Part shown: piece by piece, positions 1 through 10,339 of the stretch
How positions within the stretch are numbered: position 1 is the first letter of the stretch
Layout: every line of letters begins with the position of its first letter
From: Deinandra increscens subsp. villosa
Taxonomy: Eukaryota; Streptophyta; Magnoliopsida; Asterales; Asteraceae
Direction of reading: 5' to 3'
Length of the DNA: 64,000 nucleotides
Assembly (NCBI GenBank): GCA_039602395.1
Contig: JBCNJP010000006.1
Location: forward strand, 52,107,502 to 52,171,501
The notes under the pieces: model-generated
What the model was told of the DNA's origin: nothing
Database searches by the model: none
Seen by the model: only the letters and a program-made list of their open reading frames with translations
Position numbers and translations under genes: made by a program

Positions 1-86
1 CTCAAATTGAAATTCTGGAAAGTTGTTGCCTTATTATGAGTGAGAAAACAAAGATAATAGTTTACCATGAATCTTATTTTATTTAG

Positions 87-679
87 GATAAACGACTATC
101 AGACGGTATTTTCTTCCTCGAGCTTCTTAGTGCAGTGGAAAAAAGGGTTGTAAACTGGGGCCTTGTTACCAAGGGCGAGAGCGGTAAAATTTTAAACTTC
201 TATCGTTTTGACGCATTAATCTTTGAACTTGATAAAAGTCAACTCTCTTTTTTTTTTGTTGGTAATTCAAATTACAGAGGAGGATAAGAAGTTAAACGCG
301 ACGTATATAATTAGTGTTGCAAGAAAGCTTGGGTGTTCAATCTTCTTACTGCCAGAGGACATTCTGGAGGTAGGAAATTTATTCCTTTCTCAATTTTAAA
401 AGAAGACTGACCTTTTAAACAGTAAGGAATTGAAGTTGAAATTGTTGACAGGTAAACCCAAAGATGATCCTGATTTTGACAGCAAGCATCATGTACTGGA
501 GCTTGTTACAGAAAGCCAAGACTGAGGAAGAAGATAGACCCCCACCTGAAGAAGATAGACCGCCTGAAGAAGAAGAAGAAGAAAGGAAAGCAGCCATGGA
601 TGAAGCTGCTACTGAAGCTACTAATGAAGATGAAGTTACCCAAGAGAAAGAAGAGTCAACTGAACATGATAATGAATAA
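87..679 (+). CDS. FIM: Fimbrin (plastin-type actin-bundling protein), C-terminal exons, partial
   Basis: This is the 3' end of a plant fimbrin gene, which encodes a cytoplasmic protein that crosslinks actin filaments through paired calponin-homology domains. The visible exons are 87-183, 278-369 and 452-679. Each has AG/GT borders, and the phases agree (97 bp, then 92 bp, then an in-phase last exon). The reading contains DGIFFLELLSAVEKRVVNWG, LNATYIISVARKLGCSIFLL and MILILTASIMYWSLLQ, which belong to the last calponin-homology domain of the second actin-binding module. After that comes a Glu/Pro-rich acidic tail of about 55 residues, ending in EHDNE and TAA. The gene starts outside the window and bases 1-86 are intron. 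Its 3' end lies 172 bp from the stop of the next gene on the opposite strand, so the two are convergent. I am sure of the family but not of which fimbrin paralogue it is. Confidence 0.93.
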
Positions 680-851
680 TTTTGTCTTGTTTGGTATTAG
701 AACTGTATTTGGCCCTTCCATGTAAAATTTACTCATTTTTTTTAACTTTTACACAATTTAACAAGCGTATATATCATGAAATAAGACCAATTTTGGTGTA
801 TTATTGATAAAATCTAACATATTTCGACATTTCAAGGAACAAAGAACAAAA
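680..851. other. Shared 3' intergenic space between convergent genes
   Basis: The 172 bp between the two stop codons must hold both 3' UTRs and both polyadenylation signals. It is AT-rich. No gene or repeat is visible in it, and overlapping antisense 3' UTRs are likely. Confidence 0.6.
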
Positions 852-3800
852 TTACTCATACTCAGCTACAGATTGTTCTTGTTGTGCCACCATCATAAGT
901 GTCTCGAGGCGTTTATCAAAAAGTAATGCACTTTCATCTCTTTTATCAAGTTCTCCAGCTTCGACTTCCAGCCATTTTTCACGCAAATCATCTAGAACAT
1001 TCCCTTCTGTCATCTTCATCTCTGCTCCAGGAGCACTTGGAACAGTGGTACGAAGGGATGAATCACCAGACGGTGGTGGCAGTGTTAATAGCATTGCTCT
1101 GAATTCCTTAGTATCTGCAAACGTCTCAAAATTGCAAGCTATTATATCCAGACAATATTCTCGAATCTTCAAAACACCATACCTACAAAAATACAAATTG
1201 CTTTTTTGGTAAATATAATTTGGGTTTTTAAAGAATTAATAAAAACAAGCACATGGTAACATACATGTCTGATAATATTAACCAGTGGCATAACTCTGAA
1301 GGAGGGACCAGTTGCAGATGAGGTAGTAGCGCATCAGCTACCGCACGTTTAAGAGGAAATAATAAATATCTTGATGCAGCATCAAACATTTCTTCAGCCT
1401 GCTCGTATATGACCGTTTTAAGTGTTAAAAATTACATCTCTGACACTTTCAGTTTGTACAAATTAACAAAGATGTACTTTCAATACCTGTTCAGGATTGA
1501 CATCCTTCAAACCGTCAGTGTACCTGTGGTGAAGCAAAAGGATAATGCATAAAATTATGCATTCCTTCCATTTAAAAAACATGTATTATATATATGCTTT
1601 TAAAGTCCACTTGACAATAGTACGTAGAGAGGTAAATTTTGGCCCATTTACTTACGAATGGGTCAACTTGGGTTATATATTGATCTAAAATGAGTGAGAT
1701 AAACAAAATTAACTAAACGGAATGGGTCGAAAATCGCCCAAAACAAATTATTTTGTGCATACAGTCGTGAACCTCCTAAATTGTTCATTTGAGAGTTTAT
1801 ATTACATTAATCTCTAAAAAAAATTCTAAGGAAATGGCCCACCGTGAAAAGTGTTTGTTAGTCACCCAACCTGGCCTGCCCATTTTAACTGTCTAAAATG
1901 CACCTCTTTTGACTCATATCAACCCATTCGATCGGCCTATCTTGCCACCATTACTAATAAGTAATACTAAATACGAAATTCGTTTACATTAAGTCCAACT
2001 TAGATATGCATCTATCCTCTTGGAAACAAGTAGCGGTTTATGGGAAATTTAGATGTGCAGTTTAAAAGTAATTATTGTGACTTGAACTCTTGAAGAATGA
2101 GTATCGGATTTAGTCATTTAAAGCTAGAGAGCATCAGGTAATTTTATATTTATCTCAAAGATCAATCTCTTACAGGAGTTCTATACCTACTTACACAAAT
2201 CTAGGATCATTTTGATTTAAACAAGTCAAAAATTTGTAATCATCGTCTTTTGGCCAAACAAAAATCTAATTATTGAAATATTCATGACACCTTAAACACA
2301 CATCCAAACACATTTAAAGCTAAAGATGTCATCATGCCATCTTGTATAATAAATTCAAACAACATCAAATCATAAATGAAGAAAAAGAAGAAGCTTACAT
2401 GTACTCAATCATTTTCTCAAAAGCTTCCATGCTAAGATCATGTTCCTTGATAAGCGGAAGATTGTAATCAGGTACACCATCTTTCCCTTCAAGAAAATCC
2501 TCCATACGCGATAATCTAGTTTTAAAGTATTCAGATCTTGAAGCCAAAATAACTTGATGACAACGAAAAATCTTATCATCAACTTTTATATTAACATCTG
2601 CAAGATCATCTTCAAAACCACTTATTTTCACCGAACTAAATCGTGACACAATATCATCATGTGTTTCCTCTTTGATTGAATTATTAAGAGATATTTGAAG
2701 AACACGCGATAACGCAGCTGGGAGTCTATCATCTTCAGGTAAAGAACTACCCTGTAGAATATATCTTCTTTGGGAATTATCTATATCTTGTAACGCCTTA
2801 TAATCTGCATACTTTTGATGACTCACTTCTTTTTCTATGACTTTTTGTAACGATTCACACTTACAAACCTTGCATATTCTAACAAGATCTTCCATGTCAT
2901 CAACAGCAATCTCGAGTCTATCAGAGTAAAAGAAATGAATAAGACTGTAAAACGCAGGATAAGATAACTTTTCTCTCGAGAATCTTATTTCTTTACGATT
3001 CCTCCAATCAGTTTCAAACTTTTTTTTGAGGTAGGGTGATCTGGCACTCAAGATCACCCTGTGAGCTTCAATTGGTCTTCCATGGAGATAAAATATAACA
3101 TCTGGAGGGAAATAGCTGGGACTGGTTCCTCCATTAGACAAATTACCTGCTCAGTCCCACTTTCATATCAAATATCAAGTAAATACAGTTAAACGCTATA
3201 GGTATACTATATCCATAGTTGTCAAAAGCGCGAGGCCCAAGCAAAACGCATTGCAGCCATCCAGGCGCTAAAATGAGATTCTCGCAATTTTCCATACAGA
3301 CCCTGTAAATTCTGGCAAGATTCTACATATAATTTTCCATACAGACCCTGTAAATTCTGGCAAAATTCTACCTATTCCAGCCTAATTGGTCTCAAACGTC
3401 CCAGAACTAGCCTAAAACATGACTATAAAATACGCCTTGCTTATTTCGGTGGCTCGAAACTTTTCTAGAAGTGAAGTTAGTTAGGAATTACCGATCAATC
3501 AATATGATTAACAATGAATACTCTAATCAAATGCATAAAGTTCTGATCTAATTTAGGAATGATAACAGAGAGTAACAAGTGAAGTGATATTTGTATACCT
3601 GTGAGCTGAGATTGGGCAGCATCCAGTTGCTCTAGATAACCTCTATTAGCCGGAGACCCTAGAAACGTTTCCCTCAAAGCCCCCTGCAACGGACCCAACG
3701 GCGGCGGGCGGGCTTCAAACGCTTTCAAGAGCTTCCTGACCTTCAAATTCAAGGCGGCGTAATGACACCTGTCACCGTCGAACGTGTGTTCCGAGCAAAT

Positions 3801-4043
3801 TGCGCCGCTCTCGAGCAACATCCTCGCGGCGTCAAGATGTCCGGCTAAACAGGCATAGTATAGAGCCACAGAGTCCCATTGGTCACGCGCGTTGACGTTA
3901 ACGCCGGACTCCAACAGGTACTTCAGCCGGTCCACGTCGCCGGCGCGTGAGGCTTCGAAAACGTCGCCGTATGGGACTTTTTTCAGCGGGACGGAGGACG
4001 AGAAGTCGTCGAGATCGAAGTCAATGTCGTACAAATCGGACAT
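852..4043 (-). CDS. Ankyrin-repeat BTB/POZ domain protein (At2g04740-like), complete, five exons
   Basis: The exons, in transcription order, are 4043-3599, 3146-2399, 1523-1487, 1398-1265 and 1182-852. They total 1695 bp and encode 564 residues. All introns are GT-AG and the phases agree at every junction. The N-terminus (about residues 25-110) holds ankyrin repeats, with GDVDRLKYLLESGVNVNARD and the following AALYYACLAGHLDAARMLL-like repeat. It is followed by a first BTB/POZ fold (PPDVIFYLHGRPIEAHRVIL, about 160-260) and a second BTB-like segment (ADVNIKVDDKIFRCHQVILA, about 330-400). The C-terminal part resembles a BACK-type helical region. Proteins of this type are usually CUL3 substrate adaptors; that role is inferred from the family. 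The start ATG at 4043 fits the conserved N-terminus. The length is close to the Arabidopsis homologue I recall. A Helitron insertion begins about 0.5 kb upstream of the start codon. Confidence 0.93.
1630..1965. repeat. Probable degenerate MITE-like repeat in intron 2 of the ankyrin-BTB gene
   Basis: The stretch is bounded by GGCCCATTT/ATGGGTCAA-type motifs on one side and GACTCATATCAACCCATTCG followed by a TTGCCACC end on the other. Short GGGTCAA/TTGACCC-rich repeats of this sort are common in plant introns. No clear target-site duplication was found. Confidence 0.35.
3286..3375. repeat. Two-copy 45-bp tandem repeat in intron 1 of the ankyrin-BTB gene
   Basis: Two copies of a 45-bp segment containing CCATACAGACCCTGTAAATT lie directly next to each other and are nearly identical. 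They follow a GTCAAAAGCGCGAGGC-type repeat fragment near 3222. Confidence 0.75.
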
Positions 4044-4549
4044 AATGATTGAAATTCTGGCTGTACGGATGATGATACAGAAGTTAAGATTGTTTAGGGT
4101 TTTGATTGATGAATTGGATATGGAGGCGGTTGATGTTAGAAAACAGCATTTCCTTGGTAATTAGGATATGATTCTCGATTGATTAGGGTTTATCCATTGA
4201 TTACAGAGAGGAAGGGGGTTAAAGGAGGAAGATGACTGATTATACATATTCTATATAACCCGTTGTATAAGATGACTAATTATACCTTCAATTTTATTTC
4301 ACAAAATGAGATAAATTAAAAAAAAAAAAATTATGAGAGATTTCAAAATTTAAGTTTAGAAATTTAAAAGATTTGAAGTTTCATTACATTAATTATAAAC
4401 TTAAATTTTATTATATGTAAGATTCAATTTTATATTTAGAAAGTTGAAATAATATATTGAAATAATTTTTAAAATTTATATATTGATTTAATCTAGTGTT
4501 GATATGTGGATATGATGATGTGGATTAAAGATATTACATAATGAATACA
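4044..4549 (-). promoter_or_regulatory. Presumed promoter and 5' UTR of the ankyrin-BTB gene, cut off by the Helitron
   Basis: The first 200 bp upstream of the ATG is moderately GC-rich, and then it becomes very AT-rich. No unambiguous TATA box was picked out. The sequence upstream of 4550 belongs to a Helitron, so the native upstream regulatory DNA now lies more than 40 kb away, beyond 45287. Confidence 0.5.
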
Positions 4550-4580
4550 CTAGCCACTTACCCGGGTAAATACCCGGGTC
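4550..4580 (-). terminator. Helitron 3' terminus: hairpin plus CTAG
   Basis: On the - strand the sequence is ACCCGGGT, loop ATTT, ACCCGGGT, then a six-base spacer and CTAG, followed by host T. A GC-rich hairpin a few bases before CTRR-T is the rolling-circle termination signal of Helitrons. Confidence 0.85.
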
Positions 4581-4597
4581 TAAAACGTAAAAATAAA

Positions 4598-4650
<53 letters not shown>

Positions 4651-4653
<3 letters not shown>

Positions 4654-4825
4654 AGAGGATCATTTGAGAACCAATTTGGTTTGAGAACTTTTGAGAACCA
4701 TTCTAAGCCACTAGTTTATATATATGGAAATCCCCCCATGAATTTGAATACTTCCCCCTGAAAATTAGTGTCTCATAATGGTTCTCAAAAGTTCTCAAAA
4801 GAAAAAGTTCTCATTTGAACTTAAC

Positions 4826-4827
<2 letters not shown>
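4651..4827 (+). mobile_element. TA-microsatellite-flanked MITE, copy A
   Basis: This is a 177-bp element embedded between two (TA)n tracts (about 4602-4650 and 4828-4886). It starts GGGAGAGGATCATTTGAGAAC and ends in the reverse complement of GGGTTAAGTTCAAATGAGAA. The imperfect inverted termini share TTCAAATGAGAAC/ATCATTTGAGAAC. It resembles the Micron type of element, which targets TA microsatellites. It has no coding capacity. Confidence 0.8.
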
Positions 4828-4886
<59 letters not shown>

Positions 4887-4890
<4 letters not shown>

Positions 4891-5061
4891 TAAGTTCAAA
4901 TGAGAACTTTTTTCTTTGAGAACTTTTGAGAACTATTCTGAGCCACTAATTTTCAGGAGGGAAGCATTCAAATTCATGGGGGGGATTTCCTTATATATAA
5001 CTTGTGGCTCAGAATAGTTCTCAAAAGTTCTCAAACTCAATTGGTTCTCAAATGATCCTCT

Positions 5062-5063
<2 letters not shown>
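4887..5063 (-). mobile_element. TA-microsatellite-flanked MITE, copy B
   Basis: This has the same family ends as copy A but is inverted. It begins with the GGGTTAAGTTCAAATGAGAA end and finishes with ATGATCCTCTCC. It is bounded by (TA)n on both sides. Confidence 0.8.
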
Positions 5064-5092
<29 letters not shown>

Positions 5093-5095
<3 letters not shown>

Positions 5096-5269
5096 AGAGG
5101 ATCATTTGAGAACTAATTGGGTTTGAGAACTAAAAAGAACTAATCTTAGCCACTAGTTTATATATATGGAAAACCCCCCAATGAATTTGAATGCCCCCCC
5201 CCCTTGAAATTTAGTGGCCCAAATTGGTTCTCAAAAGTTCTCAAAAGAAAAAGTTCTCATTTGAACCTA

Positions 5270-5273
<4 letters not shown>
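5093..5273 (+). mobile_element. TA-microsatellite-flanked MITE, copy C
   Basis: This is a 181-bp copy in the same orientation as A, running from GGGAGAGGATCATTTGAGAA to GAACCTAACCC. It carries a run of ten C residues near 5197-5206 and is flanked by (TA)n tracts. Confidence 0.8.
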
Positions 5274-5331
<58 letters not shown>

Positions 5332-5335
<4 letters not shown>

Positions 5336-5505
5336 TAGGTTCAAATGAGAACTTTTTATTTTGAGAACTTTTGAGAACTAAATCTCAACCACACATTTAA
5401 GGGGGACCACTACAATTCATGGGATGGGGGATACATGTAATAAACTTGTGACTCAAATTAGTTCTTTTTTGTTCTCAAATCAAATTAGTTCTCAAATGAT
5501 TCTCT

Positions 5506-5508
<3 letters not shown>
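5332..5508 (-). mobile_element. TA-microsatellite-flanked MITE, copy D
   Basis: This is an inverted copy running from GGGTTAGGTTCAAATGAGAA to TGATTCTCTCCC between (TA)n tracts. It is more diverged internally than A-C. Confidence 0.78.
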
Positions 5509-5555
<47 letters not shown>

Positions 5556-6318
5556 ATAGGATCTTTTGAGAACCAATAAATATTGTGAGAACCGCGAGAA
5601 CAGATATGAGCCACACATTTTAACCACCTTTTAAAATGAATGGTCTAGATTAATTTGAATTTATTTAAATTAAATTTAAAATTAAAAATCTATTATATAT
5701 ATAGAAAAGGGTATTTAAGTAATTTTATATTTAAATTGAGATAAAGTGATAAGGTGATGTGACATAAATATCTACTTTCCCCCCTTCATTTTATATCGTT
5801 AATAACTTTTTATACGATAATAATTTTATAAAAAAAATTGCACCATTAAATAGGACGTTTTTTTATCTTTAATTTGGTTATAGTCTCGTTATTTTTTTTA
5901 TATAAAATTTTTTTCCGTAGTTTTTTTTAATGTATTTTGTTACATGTAGGTAACGAACAATTACATATGTGTAGCCAATAAATACATATGTGTAACGAAC
6001 AGTTACACGTATGTAAAATGTTAAGAAAATATAAATATTTAAATTTCTTTCTCATTAATCAGTATATCATATATTTTTCTCTCTCATTTTCCGTAAACAC
6101 ATTATCTATCAGGTAAATGCCCAAACATATTTTTCGCAAACATATTTTCTTGCTACAACCACGTAGCTGGTTCTTACAAACCTGAAGCATTGTGTAACAA
6201 AAATGTAAACAAGTATTTACATGGTTGCATGCTCGTAGGCATCTGTTACATAGTTGTTGTTGTCTAGATTGCATGATCGTAGGCATCTGTTACATAGTTG
6301 CGCCTTCTTACATATACC

Positions 6319-7242
6319 CAATGTTTTCAGAACCGGACCGGTCGTACGACCGGTGTCCTTCGGAATAAAGGTCGAACCGGAACCGAGTGGTCAGACCGGA
6401 GGTTCAACCGGCAGGTTTTAATATGCATTAATTTCAATTATATGACATGTATATAACAAATATAGTACAAAAATAACATCATCTTACCACACTTTTACTG
6501 ATTTCCTACGTAACGGTCACGCTTGACTTTTTCAACCTTACACCTTAATTTTTTACATAAATGACAAAATAAAATTATACAATATATGTAAACGACAAGA
6601 AAATATATATATATATGTAAATTGCCGTTCAAAGTTAAAAAGAATATATATAAACTAATTTTTTTAATCATAAATGACAAAGAAAAAAATTCATACAATA
6701 TATGTAAACTGTCGTTCAAAAATAAAAAAAGAATATATATAAACTAATATAAAGTAAAAAAGTAAATTGCTGTAAAAAGAAAAAGGAAAAATTAATATCA
6801 AGAGTATTAATACAACTGTAATCCACTAATATATAAAATAATATAAACCATTTCATTTGATTTGAAAACTGGAAAGAAAAAAAAGAAAAAAAAACTCTGG
6901 TCTCCATCTTCTTCACGCAAACAAAACCATATCTTCTTAAAAACAGAGAACGCACATCTTGTGCGGTGGTTGAATACCGCAAAACACCCAACCTGCCGTC
7001 GCCGGAGAATTAATCAAATACCAGATTCACCGCCGTCTAAAATCTTCTCCGGTCAAGAAACGTTATGGAGCACAAAAATTCCGGCCGGACCAGTGGTCTA
7101 ACCACCGGCCCGACCGCTCAATCGGCCAACCGCTCCGGCCAAAAAGACCCCCGGCCCAATGCACATGTTCGGTTCGAAAATCCTCCGGTTACCGGTCGGA
7201 CCCGGTCCAACCGGCCGGTCCGATCCGGTCGTGAAAACATTG
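6319..7242. mobile_element. hAT-like non-autonomous element with perfect 8-bp target duplication
   Basis: The termini are CAATGTTTTCAGAACCGGAC on the left and GTGAAAACATTG on the right, with CCGG-rich subterminal inverted sequence. The flanking octamers CATATACC (6311-6318 and 7243-7250) are identical, as expected for hAT transposition. The 924-bp interior has no transposase. The short reading frames inside are low-complexity (poly-Lys) or CCGG-repeat artefacts. Confidence 0.85.
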
Positions 7243-7429
7243 CATATACCTTACATTTTCATAACAGAGTATTACCAACTAGTAGTAACAGGTTACCACC
7301 TGTCAAAACCTTAAACCATGATAATAGTAGCACCAAAACAATACCAAGATCTAATTTTTTTTGCAAGAACCAAAAACAACATAAAAAAGGATATCAAAAT
7401 TATAAACAACAAGATCTCAAAATTATCAA

Positions 7430-8850
7430 CTTTTTGAATGCATGTTGTTACATGTATGCAACGAACAGTTACGTATGGGTAACAAACAGTTACATATATG
7501 TTTGTACACTAATAAAAGGGTGTATTAGGTTATTGCTACATAAATGCACACAATGTTACACACTTGTATCATGGTCTTGCTACATGAATGCAGCGAGTTC
7601 TTACATACTTGAAGCATGTGTAACAAACATGTAAACATGTTTTTACACTAATAAAAGGGTGTAGGTTGTTATTAAACTGGTGCAAACGTTCTTACACGTA
7701 AGAGTCAGTAAGAAAAAAAATGAAAAAGGGATCGGTAATGAGGAAATCCAAGAATATCGAATTAAATGGTGTATAAAAGAAGTAAAAGAAATGTCCAATC
7801 TCACGAACTATCAGGTATAGTTAAAGTATGATTGAATCGTGTTCCATATATGTTACATACCACTGCACGCTCGTAGGTATATATTACATGATTGTTAATA
7901 TATTGCATGCTCGTATGTATTTGTTACATGGTTGCATCTTGTTACATATATTTACCTATTCACTATAGAAACTTACTAACAAGTAGTAAAATATTACTGT
8001 GTTGCATGTGCATATAATGTTACACACTTGTATCAGGTTATTGCTACACCAATGCAGTGAGTTCTTACAAACGTGAAGCGTGGTGTAACAAACATGTAAA
8101 TAGGTTTTTACACTAATAAAAGGGTCTTTAGGTTGTTGTTAAATTGGTGCAAACGTACTTACACATAGGAGTCCATAAGAATAATATAAAAAAAGGATTG
8201 GTAATGAGGAAATCCAAGAATACAAAATTAAATGGTGTATAAAATAAGCAAAATAAAAGTTTAATCTCACGAACTATCAGGTATAGTTAAAGTATGATTG
8301 AATCGTGTTCCATATATGTCACATATCACTGCACGCTCGTAGGTATATATTACATGATTGTTAATATATTGCATGCTCGTATGTATTTGTTACATGGTTG
8401 CATTTTGTTACATATATTTACCTATTCACTATAGAAACTTACTAACAAGTAGTAAAATATTAGTGTGTTGCATGTGCATATAATGTTACACACTTGTATC
8501 AAGTTATTGTTACACCAATGCAGTGAGTTCTTACAAACATGAAGCGTGGTGTAACAAACATGTAAATATGTTTTTACACTAATAAAAGGGTCTTTAGGTT
8601 GTTGTTAAATTGGTGCAAACGTACTTACACATAGGAGTCCATAAGAAAAATATGAAAAAAGGATTGGTAATGAGAAAATCCAAGAATACAAAATTAAAGG
8701 GTGTATAAAATAAGCAAAATAAAAGTTCAATCTCATCGAACAATCACGTATGGTTAAAACATAAATGAATCTTGTTCCATAGATGTTACATATCGCTGCA
8801 TCCTCGTAGGCATATGTTGCATGGTTGTTAATGTCTATATTCCATGCATG
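7430..8850. repeat. 466-bp tandem repeat, about 2.7 copies
   Basis: The landmark GATTGAATCGTGTTCC recurs at about 7830 and 8296, and a diverged copy near 8762 keeps the 466-bp spacing. The units are full of GTTACA/TGTAAC motifs (for example GTTACATGGTTGCAT). An older partial copy leads in from about 7430. No coding potential was seen. Confidence 0.8.
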
Positions 8851-9700
8851 TAGACATTTATTATTTTTTTTAAATAAACATTTTAAAAAACTTACAGAAA
8901 TAAAAAAAAGTAAAAAAAATATATTTTAAAAAAATATAAAAAGTAAATTAAAAACACTAATAAGAAGTTTTAAAAAAATTAATTATAATAGTAAAAAAAG
9001 TTTTAAAAAATGTTTAACAAAAGTAAAAAAAAATTATTCAAAAACATAAAAATAAGTAAGAAAAAGTAAAAAAAAATATTACATTAAAAACATAAAAAGT
9101 AAATTAAAAAAACTAGTAAAAAGGTTTTTGAAAAAATAATTTAAGAAGTAAAAAAAGTTATTTAAAACGTAAAACATTAAAAGTTAATAAAAAGTTTTAA
9201 AAAATGTTTAAATAAAAAATTTAAAAAGTAAATTAATAAAAACTAATAAAAAGTTTTTAAAAAATAAATTAAAATAGTAAAAAAAATAATTAAAAAGTTT
9301 ATAATTTTTTTTAATAAAAGTAAAAAAAAAGTTGTTCAAAAAACATAGAAAAATAAGTAAGGAAAAATTAAAAAAAAATGTATCATATTAAATACATAAA
9401 ATAGTAAATAAAAAAAACTAGATTTTTTTAAAAAAAAATATTTATAAAGTAAAAAAATAGTTTTATAAAAAAAAGTAAAAAAAAGTCATGAAAACGTAAA
9501 AAATGATGAGTTTATAAAAAGTTTTAAAAATTGTTATAAAAATAAAAATGAAAACGTTTAAAAAAGTTAAGAAAAATTAGAAAACAATAAAAATAAGTTT
9601 AAAAAATATATTAAAAAAAACGTAATAAAAAACATAAAGGAAAGTATTTAAAAATATTTAAAACAATTAATCTTTACTAATCTAGATATTAATAGTTAGA
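8850..9700. repeat. A-rich low-complexity tract (AAAAGTAAAAA-like)
   Basis: About 850 bp on this strand consists almost only of A with scattered G and T, in motifs such as AAAAAGTAAAAAAA and TTTAAAAAA. No gene or transposon end is visible in it. It lies inside element E between the 466-bp repeat and the right terminus. Confidence 0.8.
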
Positions 9701-9892
9701 GTATTCTAATAGTTAATAATATTTTAGAAGAGTTTTGTCTTTTAGTTATATGTGTTAAAGACTTAATTGTCCTTTTGTATTAAAATAAATAAAATAGGTT
9801 AGATTCCAAATGTGTGGCTAGTAAGTGTTCTCATGGTTCTCACAATAATAAAAAGTTCTCAAATGATCCTAATCCTATATATATATATATAT

Positions 9893-10057
9893 GGTTAGGT
9901 TCAAATGAGAACTTTTTCTTTTGAGAACCAATTTGGGCCACTAATTTTCAAGGGGGGAGCATTCAAATTCATGGGGGGGTTTTCCATATATATAAACTAG
10001 TGGCTAAGATTAGTTCTTTTTAGTTCTCAAACCCAATTAGTTCTCAAATGATCCTCT

Positions 10058-10060
<3 letters not shown>
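9893..10060 (-). mobile_element. TA-microsatellite-flanked MITE, copy F
   Basis: This is a 168-bp inverted copy running from GGTTAGGTTCAAATGAGAAC to GATCCTCTCCC, between a short (TA)n at 9876-9892 and a long one at 10061-10116. Confidence 0.78.
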
Positions 10061-10116
<56 letters not shown>

Positions 10117-10119
<3 letters not shown>

Positions 10120-10275
10120 AGAGGATCATTTGAGAACCAATTTGATTTGAGAACTAAAAAGAACTAATTTGAGCCACAAGTTTATTTACATGTATCCCCC
10201 CTCCCATGAATTGTAGTGGTCCCTCTGAAATTTGTGGTTGAGATTTAGTTCTCAAAAGTTCTCAAAACAAAAAGT

Positions 10276-10280
<5 letters not shown>
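10117..10280 (+). mobile_element. TA-microsatellite-flanked MITE, copy G, right end truncated
   Basis: The left end GGGAGAGGATCATTTGAGAA is intact. The element stops at AAAAAGTTCTCA and runs straight into (TA)n, so it lacks the last dozen bases of the right terminus seen in copies A and C. The TA tract probably expanded over, or recombined into, the end. Confidence 0.75.

Positions 10281-10339
<59 letters not shown>

Larger units (their letters stand above)
5553..9875. mobile_element. Large (4.3 kb) TA-flanked element E with about 41-bp inverted termini
   Basis: The left end, GGGATAGGATCTTTTGAGAA, and the right end (reverse complement GGATTAGGATCATTTGAGAA) match each other. They extend about 41 bp, to a shared TATTGTGAGAACC. 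The tips resemble those of the 180-bp copies around it, so E looks like a long relative of the same family. Both sides are (TA)n. It encodes no transposase that I can recognise. Inside it are a hAT-like insertion, a 466-bp tandem repeat and a long A/T-biased tract. The remainder (5600-6300) is AT-rich with no gene visible. Confidence 0.65.
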
